Assembly: GCF_000702545.1 (NCBI RefSeq)
Contig: NZ_JNIO01000008.1
Coordinates: 1,488,001 to 1,552,000, forward strand
Reading direction: 5' to 3'
Source: Selenomonas sp. AB3002
GTDB taxonomy: Bacteria > Bacillota > Negativicutes > Selenomonadales > Selenomonadaceae
DNA length: 64,000 nt
Positions 1 to 8,486 of this stretch are shown one piece after another (the first letter of the stretch is position 1; every line of letters begins with the position of its first letter). Below the pieces are notes generated by a model. That model was not told where the DNA came from and did no database searches. It saw nothing but the letters and a program-made list of their open reading frames with translations. A program made the translations under genes and the position numbers.

Positions 1-856
1 TGCCCACCAGGCTGTCCTTCCAGTCCTTCAGCAGGTCATGCAAGCTTTCATCCCGGCTGAAATTCATCAGCATAGTTTCAAGGCCCGCCTTGAGGGCCGC
101 ATAACTCTGGGTCTGCCCTTGCAGGAGTTCCTGCAGCTGCTTCTGTAGTTTCTCATTGAGGATGGCGAGGATCTTCTCGTCACTGAGGTCCATGAGCTCC
201 AGCACAAAGGCCCTGCCTGCCGAATCTCCCTCATACTCCTTGCGCAGCAGGCTGATATGGGACAGCAATACCTGCTGGAACACCGGTGAGGAAAGCACCT
301 CCTGCCCTATGGTCAGGAGGCTGTGTATGATGCTGCGGGAATTTTTTTCCTCCGCCAGCATCCGCACCAGATCCATCAGCACATTTTCCAAGGCCAGGGA
401 CTTCAGCCCATCCTGGATAGAAGGAGCCAGCTCCCTTGCCACCCTGGCAGTATCAAGGGTGTTGATGCCGCGCAGCAGTACCTGGCATGCTACCTCCTGC
501 AAGCGTTGCCGCCCTCCCCGGTACTCAAGGTAATCCACCATGAGGCCAGCCGTATCCTGCTGCCTGAGCACTTTCATGACATTTTCGGTGCTCAGGAGGT
601 CCTCGCTGGCAAACTGCACAATGGCATCCATGATGCGGGGCCGGTTGCGCCGCAAGATATCCGTGCGATAGGCAATACCCAAAGGACGACGAAAGATGGC
701 CGTCACGGCAAACCAATCTGCCAGACCGCCAATGGTGGCCGCCAGGAAGCCGTGGTGCAGCAGCCCTGCCCCAAAGCCTCCCTGTATGCCCAAAGTCCCC
801 AGGAAGCCTGCCGCACTGAGTCCCAGGGCAAGATTAGCCTTATTTTTCTTCTGCAT
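1..856 (-). CDS. DUF445 family membrane protein, 3' end outside window
   Basis: The frame read leftwards from the ATG at 854-856 stays open to the window edge, giving about 285 residues. It begins MQKKNKANLALGLSAAGF and has the glycine-rich hydrophobic start and the G-G-L-A-D-W-F-A-V-T-A-I-F-R-R-P-L-G-I block typical of DUF445 (YjiN/YheB type) inner-membrane proteins; the later part is charged and helical, as in that family. The molecular function of the family is unknown. Its ATG overlaps the galU stop codon (TGATG), so the two genes are very likely translationally coupled. The C-terminus lies beyond position 1. Confidence 0.8.
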   Translation of the reverse strand, partial: MQKKNKANLALGLSAAGFLGTLGIQGGFGAGLLHHGFLAATIGGLADWFAVTAIFRRPLGIAYRTDILRRNRPRIMDAIVQFASEDLLSTENVMKVLRQQDTAGLMVDYLEYRGGRQRLQEVACQVLLRGINTLDTARVARELAPSIQDGLKSLALENVLMDLVRMLAEEKNSRSIIHSLLTIGQEVLSSPVFQQVLLSHISLLRKEYEGDSAGRAFVLELMDLSDEKILAILNEKLQKQLQELLQGQTQSYAALKAGLETMLMNFSRDESLHDLLKDWKDSLVG

Positions 857-1731
857 CAGAGCCTCTGTCCCAAATCCTTCAGATAAGCTTTGAAATCAGC
901 ACCCAAATCGTCGCGTCTCAGGGCAAACTCAACCGTAGCTTTCAAGAACCCCAGCTTGTCACCCAGATCGTAGCGCTGGCCCTCAAAATCGTAGGCATAG
1001 ACAAAATCCTCTTTCGCCTGCACCTTCAGGGCATCAGTAAGCTGAATCTCGCCGCCTTTTCCAGGTTTGGTCTCTTCCAGAATATGAAAGATAGAGGGCT
1101 TGATGATATAACGGCCCAGTACCGCCATACGACTGGGAGCGCTGCCCACATCCGGCTTCTCTACCATGTCCAGGACCTTCAGCAGGCGCGGATTATTACC
1201 CTGCTCACCATCAATGATGCCATAAGAAGATACCTTATCCTCAGGCACAGTCTGGCACCCCAGCACAGAACCACCGGTAGTCTCATAAACATCTATCAAC
1301 TGCTTCAGAGCAGGTTTTTCTGGATTGTAGACCACATCATCACCCAGGAGCACCGCAAAAGGCTCATCACTGACAAATGCCTTGGCACAGAGAATGGCAT
1401 CTCCCAATCCGTTCATGTGTCGCTGACGGATGTAGTGGATATTGATATCCGCTGTCTCCTGCACCTGCTTCAAGAGGTCAAGCTTGCCCTTTTTCTCCAG
1501 TTCCCGCTCCAAAGTTGGCGCAGAATCAAAATGATCCTCTATGGAACGCTTGCCATGGCCGCTGACAATGAGAATATCCTCGATGCCACTGGCAATGGCT
1601 TCCTCAACTATATACTGGATAGTCGGTTTGTCCACAATGGGAAGCATTTCCTTCGGGGTGGCCTTGGTGGCCGGAAGGAAACGGGTACCATAACCTGCTG
1701 CCGGAATGACGGCTTTTCTGATTTTCTGCAT
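856..1731 (-). CDS. galU: UTP--glucose-1-phosphate uridylyltransferase
   Basis: Makes UDP-glucose from UTP and glucose-1-phosphate in the cytoplasm, feeding envelope polysaccharide synthesis. The 291-residue length is normal for GalU. The nucleotide-binding signature A-A-G-Y-G-T-R-F-L-P-A-T-K is at residues 11-23, followed by K-E-M-L-P-I-V-D-K-P and the V-E-K-P motif in the middle. The start ATG follows GGGCAGGGA. It is first in an apparent two-gene unit with the DUF445 gene, whose start overlaps its stop. Confidence 0.95.
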   Translation of the reverse strand: MQKIRKAVIPAAGYGTRFLPATKATPKEMLPIVDKPTIQYIVEEAIASGIEDILIVSGHGKRSIEDHFDSAPTLERELEKKGKLDLLKQVQETADINIHYIRQRHMNGLGDAILCAKAFVSDEPFAVLLGDDVVYNPEKPALKQLIDVYETTGGSVLGCQTVPEDKVSSYGIIDGEQGNNPRLLKVLDMVEKPDVGSAPSRMAVLGRYIIKPSIFHILEETKPGKGGEIQLTDALKVQAKEDFVYAYDFEGQRYDLGDKLGFLKATVEFALRRDDLGADFKAYLKDLGQRL

Positions 1732-1791
1732 AACAATCCCTGCCCATCTGAATTTTTATTATTTATTGTATAACCTCTATTATTTTACACC

Positions 1792-1832
1792 AAAAAGGGA
1801 TTCCTCGCCACCTCTGACAACGGGAATCCCTA
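1792..1832 (-). terminator. Rho-independent terminator of the DapF-like gene
   Basis: Read on the minus strand, AGGGATTCC pairs with GGAATCCCT and is followed by TTTTT. It lies just after the stop of the gene at 1860-2189 and upstream of galU. Confidence 0.65.
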
Positions 1833-1859
1833 AAACACACGTCACGAAAATTGCATCTC

Positions 1860-2189
1860 TCAGCTGGCAGCCATCAGGCATTCAGCACTCTCGTCTGCTT
1901 CCTGCATCCTGCCCACAAAAGAGTCCGTCAGATGCAGTTCATAGGAAGGCTTGCCACGAAGCATCTGCAGTTCCCTGGCATCAGGTGCCAGAGAACTGCC
2001 GTCCGGCAGGAAGACACAAATGGCGGCGTGTTCATGGCTGCCTGCAAGGATCAGAGCCTTATCGGCGCCCACGCCCTTCTGCTTGTCCATAAGCAGGCAC
2101 ATGGCGCCCGGCCCTGGCATGAAGCCCTTCGTCCCATCCAGAACCAGATAATCCTTGCCCTCTGCCACGAAGCCTTTTACCACCATCAT
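1860..2189 (-). CDS. Small protein resembling the N-terminal lobe of diaminopimelate epimerase
   Basis: A 109-residue protein. G-K-D-Y-L-V-L-D-G, then D-K-Q-K-G-V-G-A-D-K-A-L-I-L, then V-F-L-P-D-G-S line up by eye with the DapF N-lobe pattern (G-N-D-F-V-V-I-D, R-x-x-G-I-G-A-D-G-L-L, F-N-P-D-G-S). The catalytic C-G-N-G that should follow P-D-G-S is absent (it reads S-L-A-P-D-A-R-E) and the second lobe is missing, so it is not expected to be an epimerase. It could be a reduced DapF-fold protein of other function or the relic of a larger gene. It has its own terminator and no operon partner. The resemblance is inference. Confidence 0.5.
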   Translation of the reverse strand: MMVVKGFVAEGKDYLVLDGTKGFMPGPGAMCLLMDKQKGVGADKALILAGSHEHAAICVFLPDGSSLAPDARELQMLRGKPSYELHLTDSFVGRMQEADESAECLMAAS

Positions 2190-2356
2190 GTCTGTTCACC
2201 GGCCTTTCTGCTATCGACTAATAAATCCCTTCCAACTGACTCACATTATATCAGTCATTTTCTTCTATGAAAATCACAAAATCTGCTTTTCATGTTGCAA
2301 AAAATGTACTAAAATATATTCAAGAGAGCTTTAACAAGAGCGAAAGGATATGACTT

Positions 2357-3223
2357 ATGCCTGGCTATCAGAAAAAAGGCTACCTGGTCAGCGATTTCCG
2401 GGTTTTCCGGCTGAAAGACGCTGCAATGAAGGAAATCCCCTTCCACTACCACGACTTCCACAAGATAATCCTGTTCCTGGACGGCAGGGTGGATTACGTC
2501 ATAGAAGGCAAGACCTACGCCCTGCAGCCCAGGGACCTTGTCTTCGTATCAGCAGGAGAAATCCACCGCCCCATTATCCATGACGAGGACGAAGGGGCAG
2601 TGCCCTACGAGCGCATTGTTATCTACATTGCCCCAGACTTTCTGGAACGCTGGCAGGAGGAAGGCAGCAGAGGAGCTGACCTGTCCGCCTGTTTCCAGAA
2701 GGCCAGAGAGACAGCCAGTGTCATGCACCAGCCTCCTGGCACCAGCCACGACCTGCTCTATCACATGGACAAGCTGGAAAAGACTGCCCATGGTGAGGGC
2801 TTTGGCAATGAGCTTTACACAGAAATACTCTTCATTGAGTTCATGATCCTGATAAACCGTTCCCTGATCGAACATGAACTCAGCGCCCTGGAAAATGCTT
2901 CCTATGACCCGAAGATACAGGAAGTGCTGACATATATAGGCAGCCATCTGGCTGAGGACCTCAGTGTGGAATCCCTGGCCGCCAAAGCCTATATGAGCAA
3001 GTTCTACCTTATGCGCAAGTTCAAGGCAGACACAGGTTACGGCCTGCACCAGTACATACGCAGCAAGCGCCTGCTGATGGCCAGAGACCTTCTCAAGACC
3101 GATACGCCCATCACCCAGATTGCCGCAGACGTTGGTTTTATGGATTACTCCACCTTCTCCCGGGCCTTCAAGTCCATGTTTGGCTGCACTCCGAGAGAGT
3201 ACAGGAACAATCAATTGAACTGA
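2357..3223 (+). CDS. AraC family transcriptional regulator, cupin sensor
   Basis: A 288-residue regulator. The N-terminal cupin-like sensor (about residues 10-110) has the H-Y-H-D-F-H-K and G-E-I-H-R-P histidines usual in AraC-type sugar sensors. The C-terminal double helix-turn-helix (about residues 190-285) ends with G-F-M-D-Y-S-T-F-S-R-A-F-K and C-T-P-R-E-Y-R. The ATG at 2357 is placed by GAAAGGAT upstream; an ATG seven bases earlier is in another frame. It faces away from the DapF-like gene and converges on the transporter gene at 3268-4551, so the target is not evident. The inducer is unknown. Confidence 0.88.
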   Translation: MPGYQKKGYLVSDFRVFRLKDAAMKEIPFHYHDFHKIILFLDGRVDYVIEGKTYALQPRDLVFVSAGEIHRPIIHDEDEGAVPYERIVIYIAPDFLERWQEEGSRGADLSACFQKARETASVMHQPPGTSHDLLYHMDKLEKTAHGEGFGNELYTEILFIEFMILINRSLIEHELSALENASYDPKIQEVLTYIGSHLAEDLSVESLAAKAYMSKFYLMRKFKADTGYGLHQYIRSKRLLMARDLLKTDTPITQIAADVGFMDYSTFSRAFKSMFGCTPREYRNNQLN

Positions 3224-3254
3224 AAAAGCCTTGCCGATTGGCAAGGCTTTTTTA
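3223..3254. terminator. Bidirectional terminator
   Basis: AAAAAGCCTTGCC pairs with GGCAAGGCTTTTT around a GATT loop, with A- and T-runs on both sides. It separates the convergent AraC and ArsB/NhaD-type genes. Confidence 0.9.
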
Positions 3255-3267
3255 TTGACACAAACTC

Positions 3268-4551
3268 TTAGAGATGCCAGAACCAGATATAGACGTTGGC
3301 CATGGCAATGGTCAGCACCATCACCGGCAGGGCGACTTTCATGAAACCGATGAAAGAAATCTGCTTGCCGTGCTGGGCAGCCAGAGAGGCCACCACCACG
3401 TTGGCGCTGGCACCAATGAGGGTACCGTTGCCGCCCAGGCAGGCACCCAGGGCCAGGCTCCACCACATGGGCTCCAGATTGGAAAGGCCCATGGCCCCCA
3501 TGTCCTGAATCAGCGGAATCAGGGTAGCCACGAAGGGAATGTTGTCGATGAAGGCAGAAGCAAAGGCGCTCATCCAGAGAATCAGGATGGCGGTGCCCTC
3601 CACACTGCCCTGGGTAACCTTGATGGCCTCAGCAGCCAGCATCTTGATGACGCCAGTCTCCACCAGAGCACCTACCAGCACGAAGAGGCCGGCGAAGAAG
3701 AAGATGGCCAGCCACTCCACCTTGGAGAGGACCTTGGCAATCATGTGCTCGTTCTGGGGGAAGGAGATGAGGAGCAGGAAGCCTGCTCCTGCCAGGGCTG
3801 CGGTAGCCGTCTCCAGATGCAGTGTGCTATGAAGCACGAACATGGTGAGGGTCAGGGCGATGGCCAGCAGGCACTTCTTGAGCAACGCCGGATTGGCAAT
3901 CTGGCTCTTGGCGTTAAGGCTCATGACCTTGGCCTGCAGCTCAGGCTCGGTGTGCAGCTGCTTGCGGTAAAGCAGCACCAGCAAAGCCTCTACCACGATG
4001 AAGATGACAATGGATACACCTGTCATATTCCAGACGAAATCCATGAAGGACAGGCCCACAGCGCTGCCGATCATGATGTTTGGCGGGTCACCAATCAGGG
4101 TGGCTGTACCGCCGATATTGGAAGACAGTATCTGCGCAAACAGGTAAGGCTTCACGTCCACTTTCAGCTGGGACGTGATGCTGAAGGTGATGGGCACCGT
4201 CAAGAGTACTGTGGTCACGTTATCCAGCAGGGCTGAGCACACTGCCGTAATGGTGGAAAGAGCAACCAGCAGCGCCACCGGCTCGGCCTTGACCTTCTTG
4301 GCAGCCCAGATGGCCAGGAAGTTGAACAGGCCCGTCTCGCTGGTGACATTGACGATGGTCATCATGCCGATGAGCAGTCCCAAAGTGTTGAAGTCGATGT
4401 GATGGATAGCGGTCTCCTGGTCAAGGATGCCCAAGAGGATCATCAGCATGGCGCCGAAGATACCCACGATAGTGCGGTGCACCTTCTCTGAAATAATGAG
4501 TGCATAAGCTATCAGGAAGATCGTGACAGCTATCATAGTCTGTGTTTCCAT
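3268..4551 (-). CDS. ArsB/NhaD-type ion transporter
   Basis: A polytopic membrane protein of 427 residues with about 11 hydrophobic segments. Its sequence (E-K-V-H-R-T-I-V-G-I-F-G-A near residue 25, N-T-L-G-L-L-I-G-M-M, and two S-N-I-G-G-T-A-T-L-I-G-D-P-P-N / N-G-T-L-I-G-A-S-A-N-V repeats) fits the ArsB/NhaD branch of the ion-transporter superfamily. In this family the two re-entrant repeats carry Na+/H+ or organic anion transport; substrate cannot be read from sequence. It is last of four minus-strand genes running HD protein, glnS, small protein, transporter, with a 16-bp gap and AAAGGGG before its ATG. Confidence 0.85.
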   Translation of the reverse strand: METQTMIAVTIFLIAYALIISEKVHRTIVGIFGAMLMILLGILDQETAIHHIDFNTLGLLIGMMTIVNVTSETGLFNFLAIWAAKKVKAEPVALLVALSTITAVCSALLDNVTTVLLTVPITFSITSQLKVDVKPYLFAQILSSNIGGTATLIGDPPNIMIGSAVGLSFMDFVWNMTGVSIVIFIVVEALLVLLYRKQLHTEPELQAKVMSLNAKSQIANPALLKKCLLAIALTLTMFVLHSTLHLETATAALAGAGFLLLISFPQNEHMIAKVLSKVEWLAIFFFAGLFVLVGALVETGVIKMLAAEAIKVTQGSVEGTAILILWMSAFASAFIDNIPFVATLIPLIQDMGAMGLSNLEPMWWSLALGACLGGNGTLIGASANVVVASLAAQHGKQISFIGFMKVALPVMVLTIAMANVYIWFWHL

Positions 4552-4567
4552 AAAAACCCCTTTCTCT

Positions 4568-4909
4568 CTATGCTTTCCCTAAATTAACTCTAGGCTCCAG
4601 AATAATCTTCTGCCCTTCCTTCTTAACCTTGAAGCCGTAGCTGGTGATGCCCTGCAGGGCCAGCTCCATCTTCAGCTGAGTCAGGGCACGGCCCAGCTCG
4701 TCTGTGAGGGCAGGGGTGAAGCCTGCCCGGGAGAGATTCACAGGAGGCGCGGCTTCTGCCTCAGCTTTCTGCTTCTTCACCTGCGCCGCCTCGGCCTTGA
4801 CGAACTTGGTCTCGACAGTATCTTCCTCCACAAAGTTCTTAAGCATATCCTTGTCGGAAAGATCCCTGGGAATTTTGGCCTTGGGCGGTTTCTTGGTCAT
4901 CTTGGACAT
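4568..4909 (-). CDS. Conserved-looking small protein between glnS and transporter, function unknown
   Basis: I do not recognise this 113-residue protein. It has a lysine-rich N-terminus (K-K-P-P-K-A-K-I-P-R), an Ala/Lys/Glu-rich central stretch that looks disordered or helical, and a better structured C-terminus with L-T-Q-L-K-M-E-L-A-L-Q-G-I-T. No signal peptide or membrane segment. The ATG follows AAGGTG and lies 9 bp from the glnS stop, and the transporter gene follows after 16 bp, so it is almost certainly co-expressed with both. Confidence 0.75.
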   Translation of the reverse strand: MSKMTKKPPKAKIPRDLSDKDMLKNFVEEDTVETKFVKAEAAQVKKQKAEAEAAPPVNLSRAGFTPALTDELGRALTQLKMELALQGITSYGFKVKKEGQKIILEPRVNLGKA

Positions 4910-4918
4910 TATATCACC

Positions 4919-6595
4919 TTAACCTTTCTGGCTGGCCTTGGCCCAACTGTCGCGAAGTCCCACCACACGGTTGAACACCAGATGGTCAGGGGTAGTATCC
5001 GGATCAACCACGAAGTAGCCATCACGCAGGAACTGATAGTGAGTGCCGGCTGCCGTGAGCTTCACGCTGGGCTCAATCCAGGCATTCTCGATGACTTCCA
5101 GGGAGTTCTTGTTCAATGACTCAAGGAAGTTGTCGGGGATATTGCCATCCTCGTCAGTTTCAATGAGATAGTCGTACAGGCGCACCTCAGCGGGCAGGGC
5201 AGTCCTGGCTGCCACCCAATGAATGGTGCCCTTGATCTTGCGATTGGCGGTGGGGCCGCCGGTCTTGGAATCCAGGTCAGCCGTGCAGCGAAGCTCTACC
5301 ACGTTGCCAGCCTCATCTTTGATGACTTCCTCGCACTTGATGATATAGGCGTGCTTCAGACGAACTTCCCCGCCGGGCTTCAGACGGAAGAACTTCTTGG
5401 GGGCGTCCTCCATGAAGTCCTCCTGCTCGATGTAAATCTCACGGGAGAAGGGCATGAAACGGCTGCCGCCGTGCATGGGGTTGTTGTCAGCTATAAGCCA
5501 CTCTTCCTTATCCTCGGGATAATTGGTGATGGTGACCTTCAGGGGACGCAGCACCGCCATGACCCGGTCAGCATTCTCATTCAGATCGTCCCGGACGCAG
5601 TGCTCCAGCATGGCTGCATCCACCAGGCTGTTGGCCTTGGCCACGCCGATTTCCTCACAGAAATGGCGCAGGGCGGCAGGCGTGTAGCCACGGCGCCTGA
5701 GACCAGCAATAGTAGGCATGCGGGGGTCATCCCAGCCGGAGACAATCCCCTCCTCCACCAGCTGGCGAAGCTTCCTCTTGCTGGTGACGGTGTTGGTGAG
5801 ATTCAGGCGGGCAAACTCAATCTGACGGGGACGCTTGCCCTCTTCAAAGCCCAGAGACTCCAGCAGCCAGTCGTAGAAGGGACGGTGCTCCTCAAATTCC
5901 AGGGTGCAGACGGAGTGGGTGATGTTCTCGATGGCATCGGACAGCGGGTGGGCAAAATCGTACATGGGATAGATGCACCACTCATCTCCGGTGCGGTGAT
6001 GATGGGCATGGGCAATGCGGTAGATAACCGTATCACGCATGACCAGATTCGGAGAAGCCATGTCAATCTTGGCCCTGAGCACATGGCTGCCGTCCTCGAA
6101 CTCCCCTGCTCTCATGCGGCGGAACAGGTCAAGGTTCTCCTCCACGCTGCGATTACGATAGGGGCTTTCTTTGCCCGGCTCCGTCAGTGTGCCGCGATAG
6201 GCCTTGATTTCCTCAGCAGAGAGGTCATCCACATAGGCCAGCCCCTTCTTGATGAGCTCCTCGGCATAGCCGTAGAGCTTCTCGAAGTAGTCGGAAGCAT
6301 AGAAGCGGCGGTCTCCCCAGGAGAAGCCCAGCCATTTGATATCCTCCTGGATGGAGTCAACGTACTCCGTATCCTCTTTGGTAGGATTGGTATCGTCAAA
6401 GCGCAGGTTGCAAAGGCCTTGATTCCGCTCTGCCAGCCCGAAGTTCAGGCAGATGGATTTCACATGGCCTATGTGCAGATACCCGTTAGGCTCCGGTGGG
6501 AAGCGGGTGTGAATGCCCTCAGTGTATTTCCCCTGGGAAAGGTCGTCCTCGATGATATTCTGGATAAAATTCGAGGCCAGTGTCGTTTCTGCCAT
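4919..6595 (-). CDS. glnS: Glutaminyl-tRNA synthetase
   Basis: Class I synthetase that charges tRNA-Gln with glutamine. The product from the chosen start is 558 residues, close to bacterial Gln[14 protein letters not shown] near residue 35 is the HIGH signature, and V-T-S-K-R-K-L stands in for KMSKS (V-M-S-K-R-K-L in E. coli). A longer frame reaches 6679, but [10 protein letters not shown] at 6595 has AAGGAGAG just upstream and matches the usual GlnRS start, so I place it there. It lies 19 bp after the HD-domain gene. A tRNA-Gln(CUG) gene is 1.7 kb away on the other strand. Confidence 0.95.
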   Translation of the reverse strand: MAETTLASNFIQNIIEDDLSQGKYTEGIHTRFPPEPNGYLHIGHVKSICLNFGLAERNQGLCNLRFDDTNPTKEDTEYVDSIQEDIKWLGFSWGDRRFYASDYFEKLYGYAEELIKKGLAYVDDLSAEEIKAYRGTLTEPGKESPYRNRSVEENLDLFRRMRAGEFEDGSHVLRAKIDMASPNLVMRDTVIYRIAHAHHHRTGDEWCIYPMYDFAHPLSDAIENITHSVCTLEFEEHRPFYDWLLESLGFEEGKRPRQIEFARLNLTNTVTSKRKLRQLVEEGIVSGWDDPRMPTIAGLRRRGYTPAALRHFCEEIGVAKANSLVDAAMLEHCVRDDLNENADRVMAVLRPLKVTITNYPEDKEEWLIADNNPMHGGSRFMPFSREIYIEQEDFMEDAPKKFFRLKPGGEVRLKHAYIIKCEEVIKDEAGNVVELRCTADLDSKTGGPTANRKIKGTIHWVAARTALPAEVRLYDYLIETDEDGNIPDNFLESLNKNSLEVIENAWIEPSVKLTAAGTHYQFLRDGYFVVDPDTTPDHLVFNRVVGLRDSWAKASQKG

Positions 6596-6614
6596 AAATC
6601 TTTCTCTCCTTACC

Positions 6615-7433
6615 TCAATAGATGTCTGCTGCATCCTTGGTCTTGCATTTTTCTTCAATATACTTGTACATGCGGTCAAAGCCCGGCTTCAGTTCCGGCT
6701 GCTCCTTAACTGGCAGGTGGGCCACCACCGCATCAACATAACCTTTTTCCACAACTTTTTTCAAGGTCCAGGCAAAGTTGATGTCATACACCCACATGAG
6801 GCGCACCAGCACCCTGTCCCCCTGGGTGGTTATGCGGTAATAATCCACCTGGTTGCCTTCTGCGAAGTCCTTCACGAAACCTTCACTTACCAGATGCTCC
6901 CCCGTGTTCTTCACGAACTTGGGCATCATGGCATCTTCATTGTCAAGATACGGCGTAAGCACCCGGTAAATATCCAATTTATCCGCATCCCGCAACAGCC
7001 TGGCGAAAAGCAGTTTTCTCTTGCTATCCGTCGGCTCTATGACCTTCTTGTTGTGATTCTTGATGGCAAAGCGCACCAAAGCCTCATCCTCCGGGGCAAG
7101 TCGCTTCATCAAATCAAGCTCATCGAGAACCTTCAGGCCCAAATCAGCATGATCCTCGGACTGGGAATCATTGAAGGTCTGATAGAGGCTGTACTGGCGG
7201 AACCTGCCCACATCGTGGAAAAGCCCCATAATCTCAGCCAGCTGCATATCATGGGCATTCAGCTCCAGATGCTTTGCCAGTTCCCGGGCGATGGAAGTCA
7301 CATAGCCCGTATGCGTTTCCTTGATGCGGATGCCCAGCATGACCTCCTCATCATCTGTATGAAAGGTTTTCATATATGCATCCATCCAGCTGTGCATCTC
7401 TTTCAGCAGCGGCTGCAAATCTTCTTCTGCCAA
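6615..7433 (-). CDS. HD-domain phosphohydrolase
   Basis: A 272-residue soluble protein with the full HD metal-site pattern: H41 (E-T-H-T-G-Y-V), H73-D74 (F-H-D-V-G-R), a histidine in S-E-D-H-A-D-L-G, and R-D-A-D-K-L-D. Such proteins hydrolyse nucleotides or cyclic nucleotides, but the substrate is not evident. The start appears to be TTG at 7431-7433, preceded by AAGGGGGG at good spacing; the next in-frame ATG would cut into the conserved region. First gene of the glnS operon, behind the promoter at 7468-7496. Confidence 0.85.
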   Translation of the reverse strand: MAEEDLQPLLKEMHSWMDAYMKTFHTDDEEVMLGIRIKETHTGYVTSIARELAKHLELNAHDMQLAEIMGLFHDVGRFRQYSLYQTFNDSQSEDHADLGLKVLDELDLMKRLAPEDEALVRFAIKNHNKKVIEPTDSKRKLLFARLLRDADKLDIYRVLTPYLDNEDAMMPKFVKNTGEHLVSEGFVKDFAEGNQVDYYRITTQGDRVLVRLMWVYDINFAWTLKKVVEKGYVDAVVAHLPVKEQPELKPGFDRMYKYIEEKCKTKDAADIY

Positions 7434-7467
7434 AATCAGCCCCCCCTTAAAATTCCTATGAGATAAT

Positions 7468-7496
7468 ATTATACTACTTACTCCTAAGACTTACAA
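7468..7496 (-). promoter_or_regulatory. Sigma-70 promoter for the HD-glnS operon
   Basis: Minus strand: TTGTAA, 17-bp spacer, TATAAT. The -35 box overlaps the last codons of the DUF554 gene. Confidence 0.65.
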
Positions 7497-8189
7497 GCAA
7501 CCCCACAGGCTGCCCAACCAAAGGAGCACGGGCACCATGACTAAAGCCGGCAGGTAGTTTATCACCTTGAACTTAGTCAGCTCAAGCATATTAAATCCTA
7601 TGGCAACTATCAGCAGGCTGCCTGTGCAGGCAGTTTCCTTTATCAATTCCAGTGAAATAAATGGCGCCAGCCACTCTGCAAAGAGCACGATGCCGCCTTG
7701 GAATAGCAAGGTGAAGATTGCCGAGCCCATAACTCCCACTCCCATGGCCGCCCCCATGATGGTACCGGAAACAAGATCCAGCAGGGATTTGGTATAGAGC
7801 AGGGTGTAATCAGCCGAAAGGCCAGCATTGAGAGAGCCCACGATCACCATGGCCCCCACATTCATGATGAGGCAGGAGGTCACAAAAGCATTGGCCATCT
7901 TAGCCCCCTCCCCATGGCCTGCAAAGCGGGAGGTGATGCGCTCCGTGAAGCGGTTCACATGGCCCTCCCAGTCCAGCCATTCACCTATGAGCACTCCCAG
8001 CACGCAGGCCACGATCATGAGAAGAATCCTCTCTTCTGCCACCGCCCCCTGAATGCCGATGATTACGGTGCAAAGCCCCAGGGCCTTCATGATGGCCTCG
8101 GAGATATGCCTGGGGATCCCCCGCCTCAAAAGCAGGCCCACGGTAGTGCCCAGGATGATAGCTAAGGTGTTGACTATGACTGCAAACAT
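7491..8189 (-). CDS. DUF554 family membrane protein
   Basis: A hydrophobic protein of 232 residues with about six membrane segments, matching the DUF554 (YdfK/YqgA-type) pattern: N-terminal A-I-I-L-G-T-T-V-G-L-L-L-R-R-G-I, then C-T-V-I-I-G-I-Q-G-A, and D-L-V-S-G-T-I-M-G-A-A-M-G-V-G-V. Function in the family is not established; transport is usually assumed. A longer frame runs back into the tRNA region, but the ATG at 8187-8189 follows AGGAGG and begins the conserved domain. It ends 57 bp before the HD gene, which has its own promoter. Confidence 0.88.
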   Translation of the reverse strand: MFAVIVNTLAIILGTTVGLLLRRGIPRHISEAIMKALGLCTVIIGIQGAVAEERILLMIVACVLGVLIGEWLDWEGHVNRFTERITSRFAGHGEGAKMANAFVTSCLIMNVGAMVIVGSLNAGLSADYTLLYTKSLLDLVSGTIMGAAMGVGVMGSAIFTLLFQGGIVLFAEWLAPFISLELIKETACTGSLLIVAIGFNMLELTKFKVINYLPALVMVPVLLWLGSLWGCL

Positions 8190-8274
8190 GGCAGGCCTCC
8201 TGATGTGTAGCTGGCGCGAATATTTCCTATGATACAGTGCAACATTGTAACATGAAAAATTTTTTTCTGCACTA

Positions 8275-8303
8275 TTGACATAAGGCCCCTTCTCCTGTAT
8301 AAT
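8275..8303 (+). promoter_or_regulatory. Promoter of tRNA-Gln
   Basis: TTGACA, 17-bp spacer, TATAAT: a consensus sigma-70 promoter 21 bp upstream of the tRNA. Confidence 0.85.
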
Positions 8304-8324
8304 TTTTAACTGTCGATAAGACAT

Positions 8325-8400
8325 AGGGGTATCGCCAAGTTGGTAAGGCACGGGATTCTGAATCCCGCATGCGTTGGTTCGAGTCCAGCTACCCCTGCCA
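8325..8400 (+). tRNA. tRNA-Gln (anticodon CUG)
   Basis: Complete cloverleaf: acceptor AGGGGTA/TACCCCT, D-stem GCC/GGC, anticodon stem CGGGA/TCCCG around loop TTCTGAA (anticodon CTG), T-stem GTTGG/CCAGC, discriminator G and encoded CCA. Reads the CAG codon. It has its own promoter and terminator. Confidence 0.95.
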
Positions 8401-8411
8401 TTGAAATTGCA

Positions 8412-8438
8412 GCCGCAAGCTTTGCTTGTGGCTTTTTT
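8412..8438 (+). terminator. Terminator of tRNA-Gln
   Basis: GCCGCAAGC / GCTTGTGGC hairpin with a TTT loop followed by TTTTTT. Confidence 0.85.
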
Positions 8439-8446
8439 ATTGCATT

Positions 8447-8476
8447 GAAAAGCCTCCACCGCTTGCGGTGGAGGCC
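8447..8476 (-). terminator. Terminator of the lut operon
   Basis: Minus strand: GCCTCCACCGC pairs with its complement GGTGGAGGC region around a short loop and is followed by TTTT. It lies just after the lutBA stop and converges with the tRNA terminator. Confidence 0.75.
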
Positions 8477-8486
8477 TAAATAACAT

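Noticed and set aside
5219-6709. A 496-codon plus-strand frame
   Set aside because: Antisense to glnS, with no domain and no ribosome site.
8190-8486. N-terminal extension of the DUF554 gene into the tRNA
   Set aside because: The extra 99 codons read through tRNA-Gln and its promoter; the AGGAGG-preceded ATG at 8189 starts the conserved domain.
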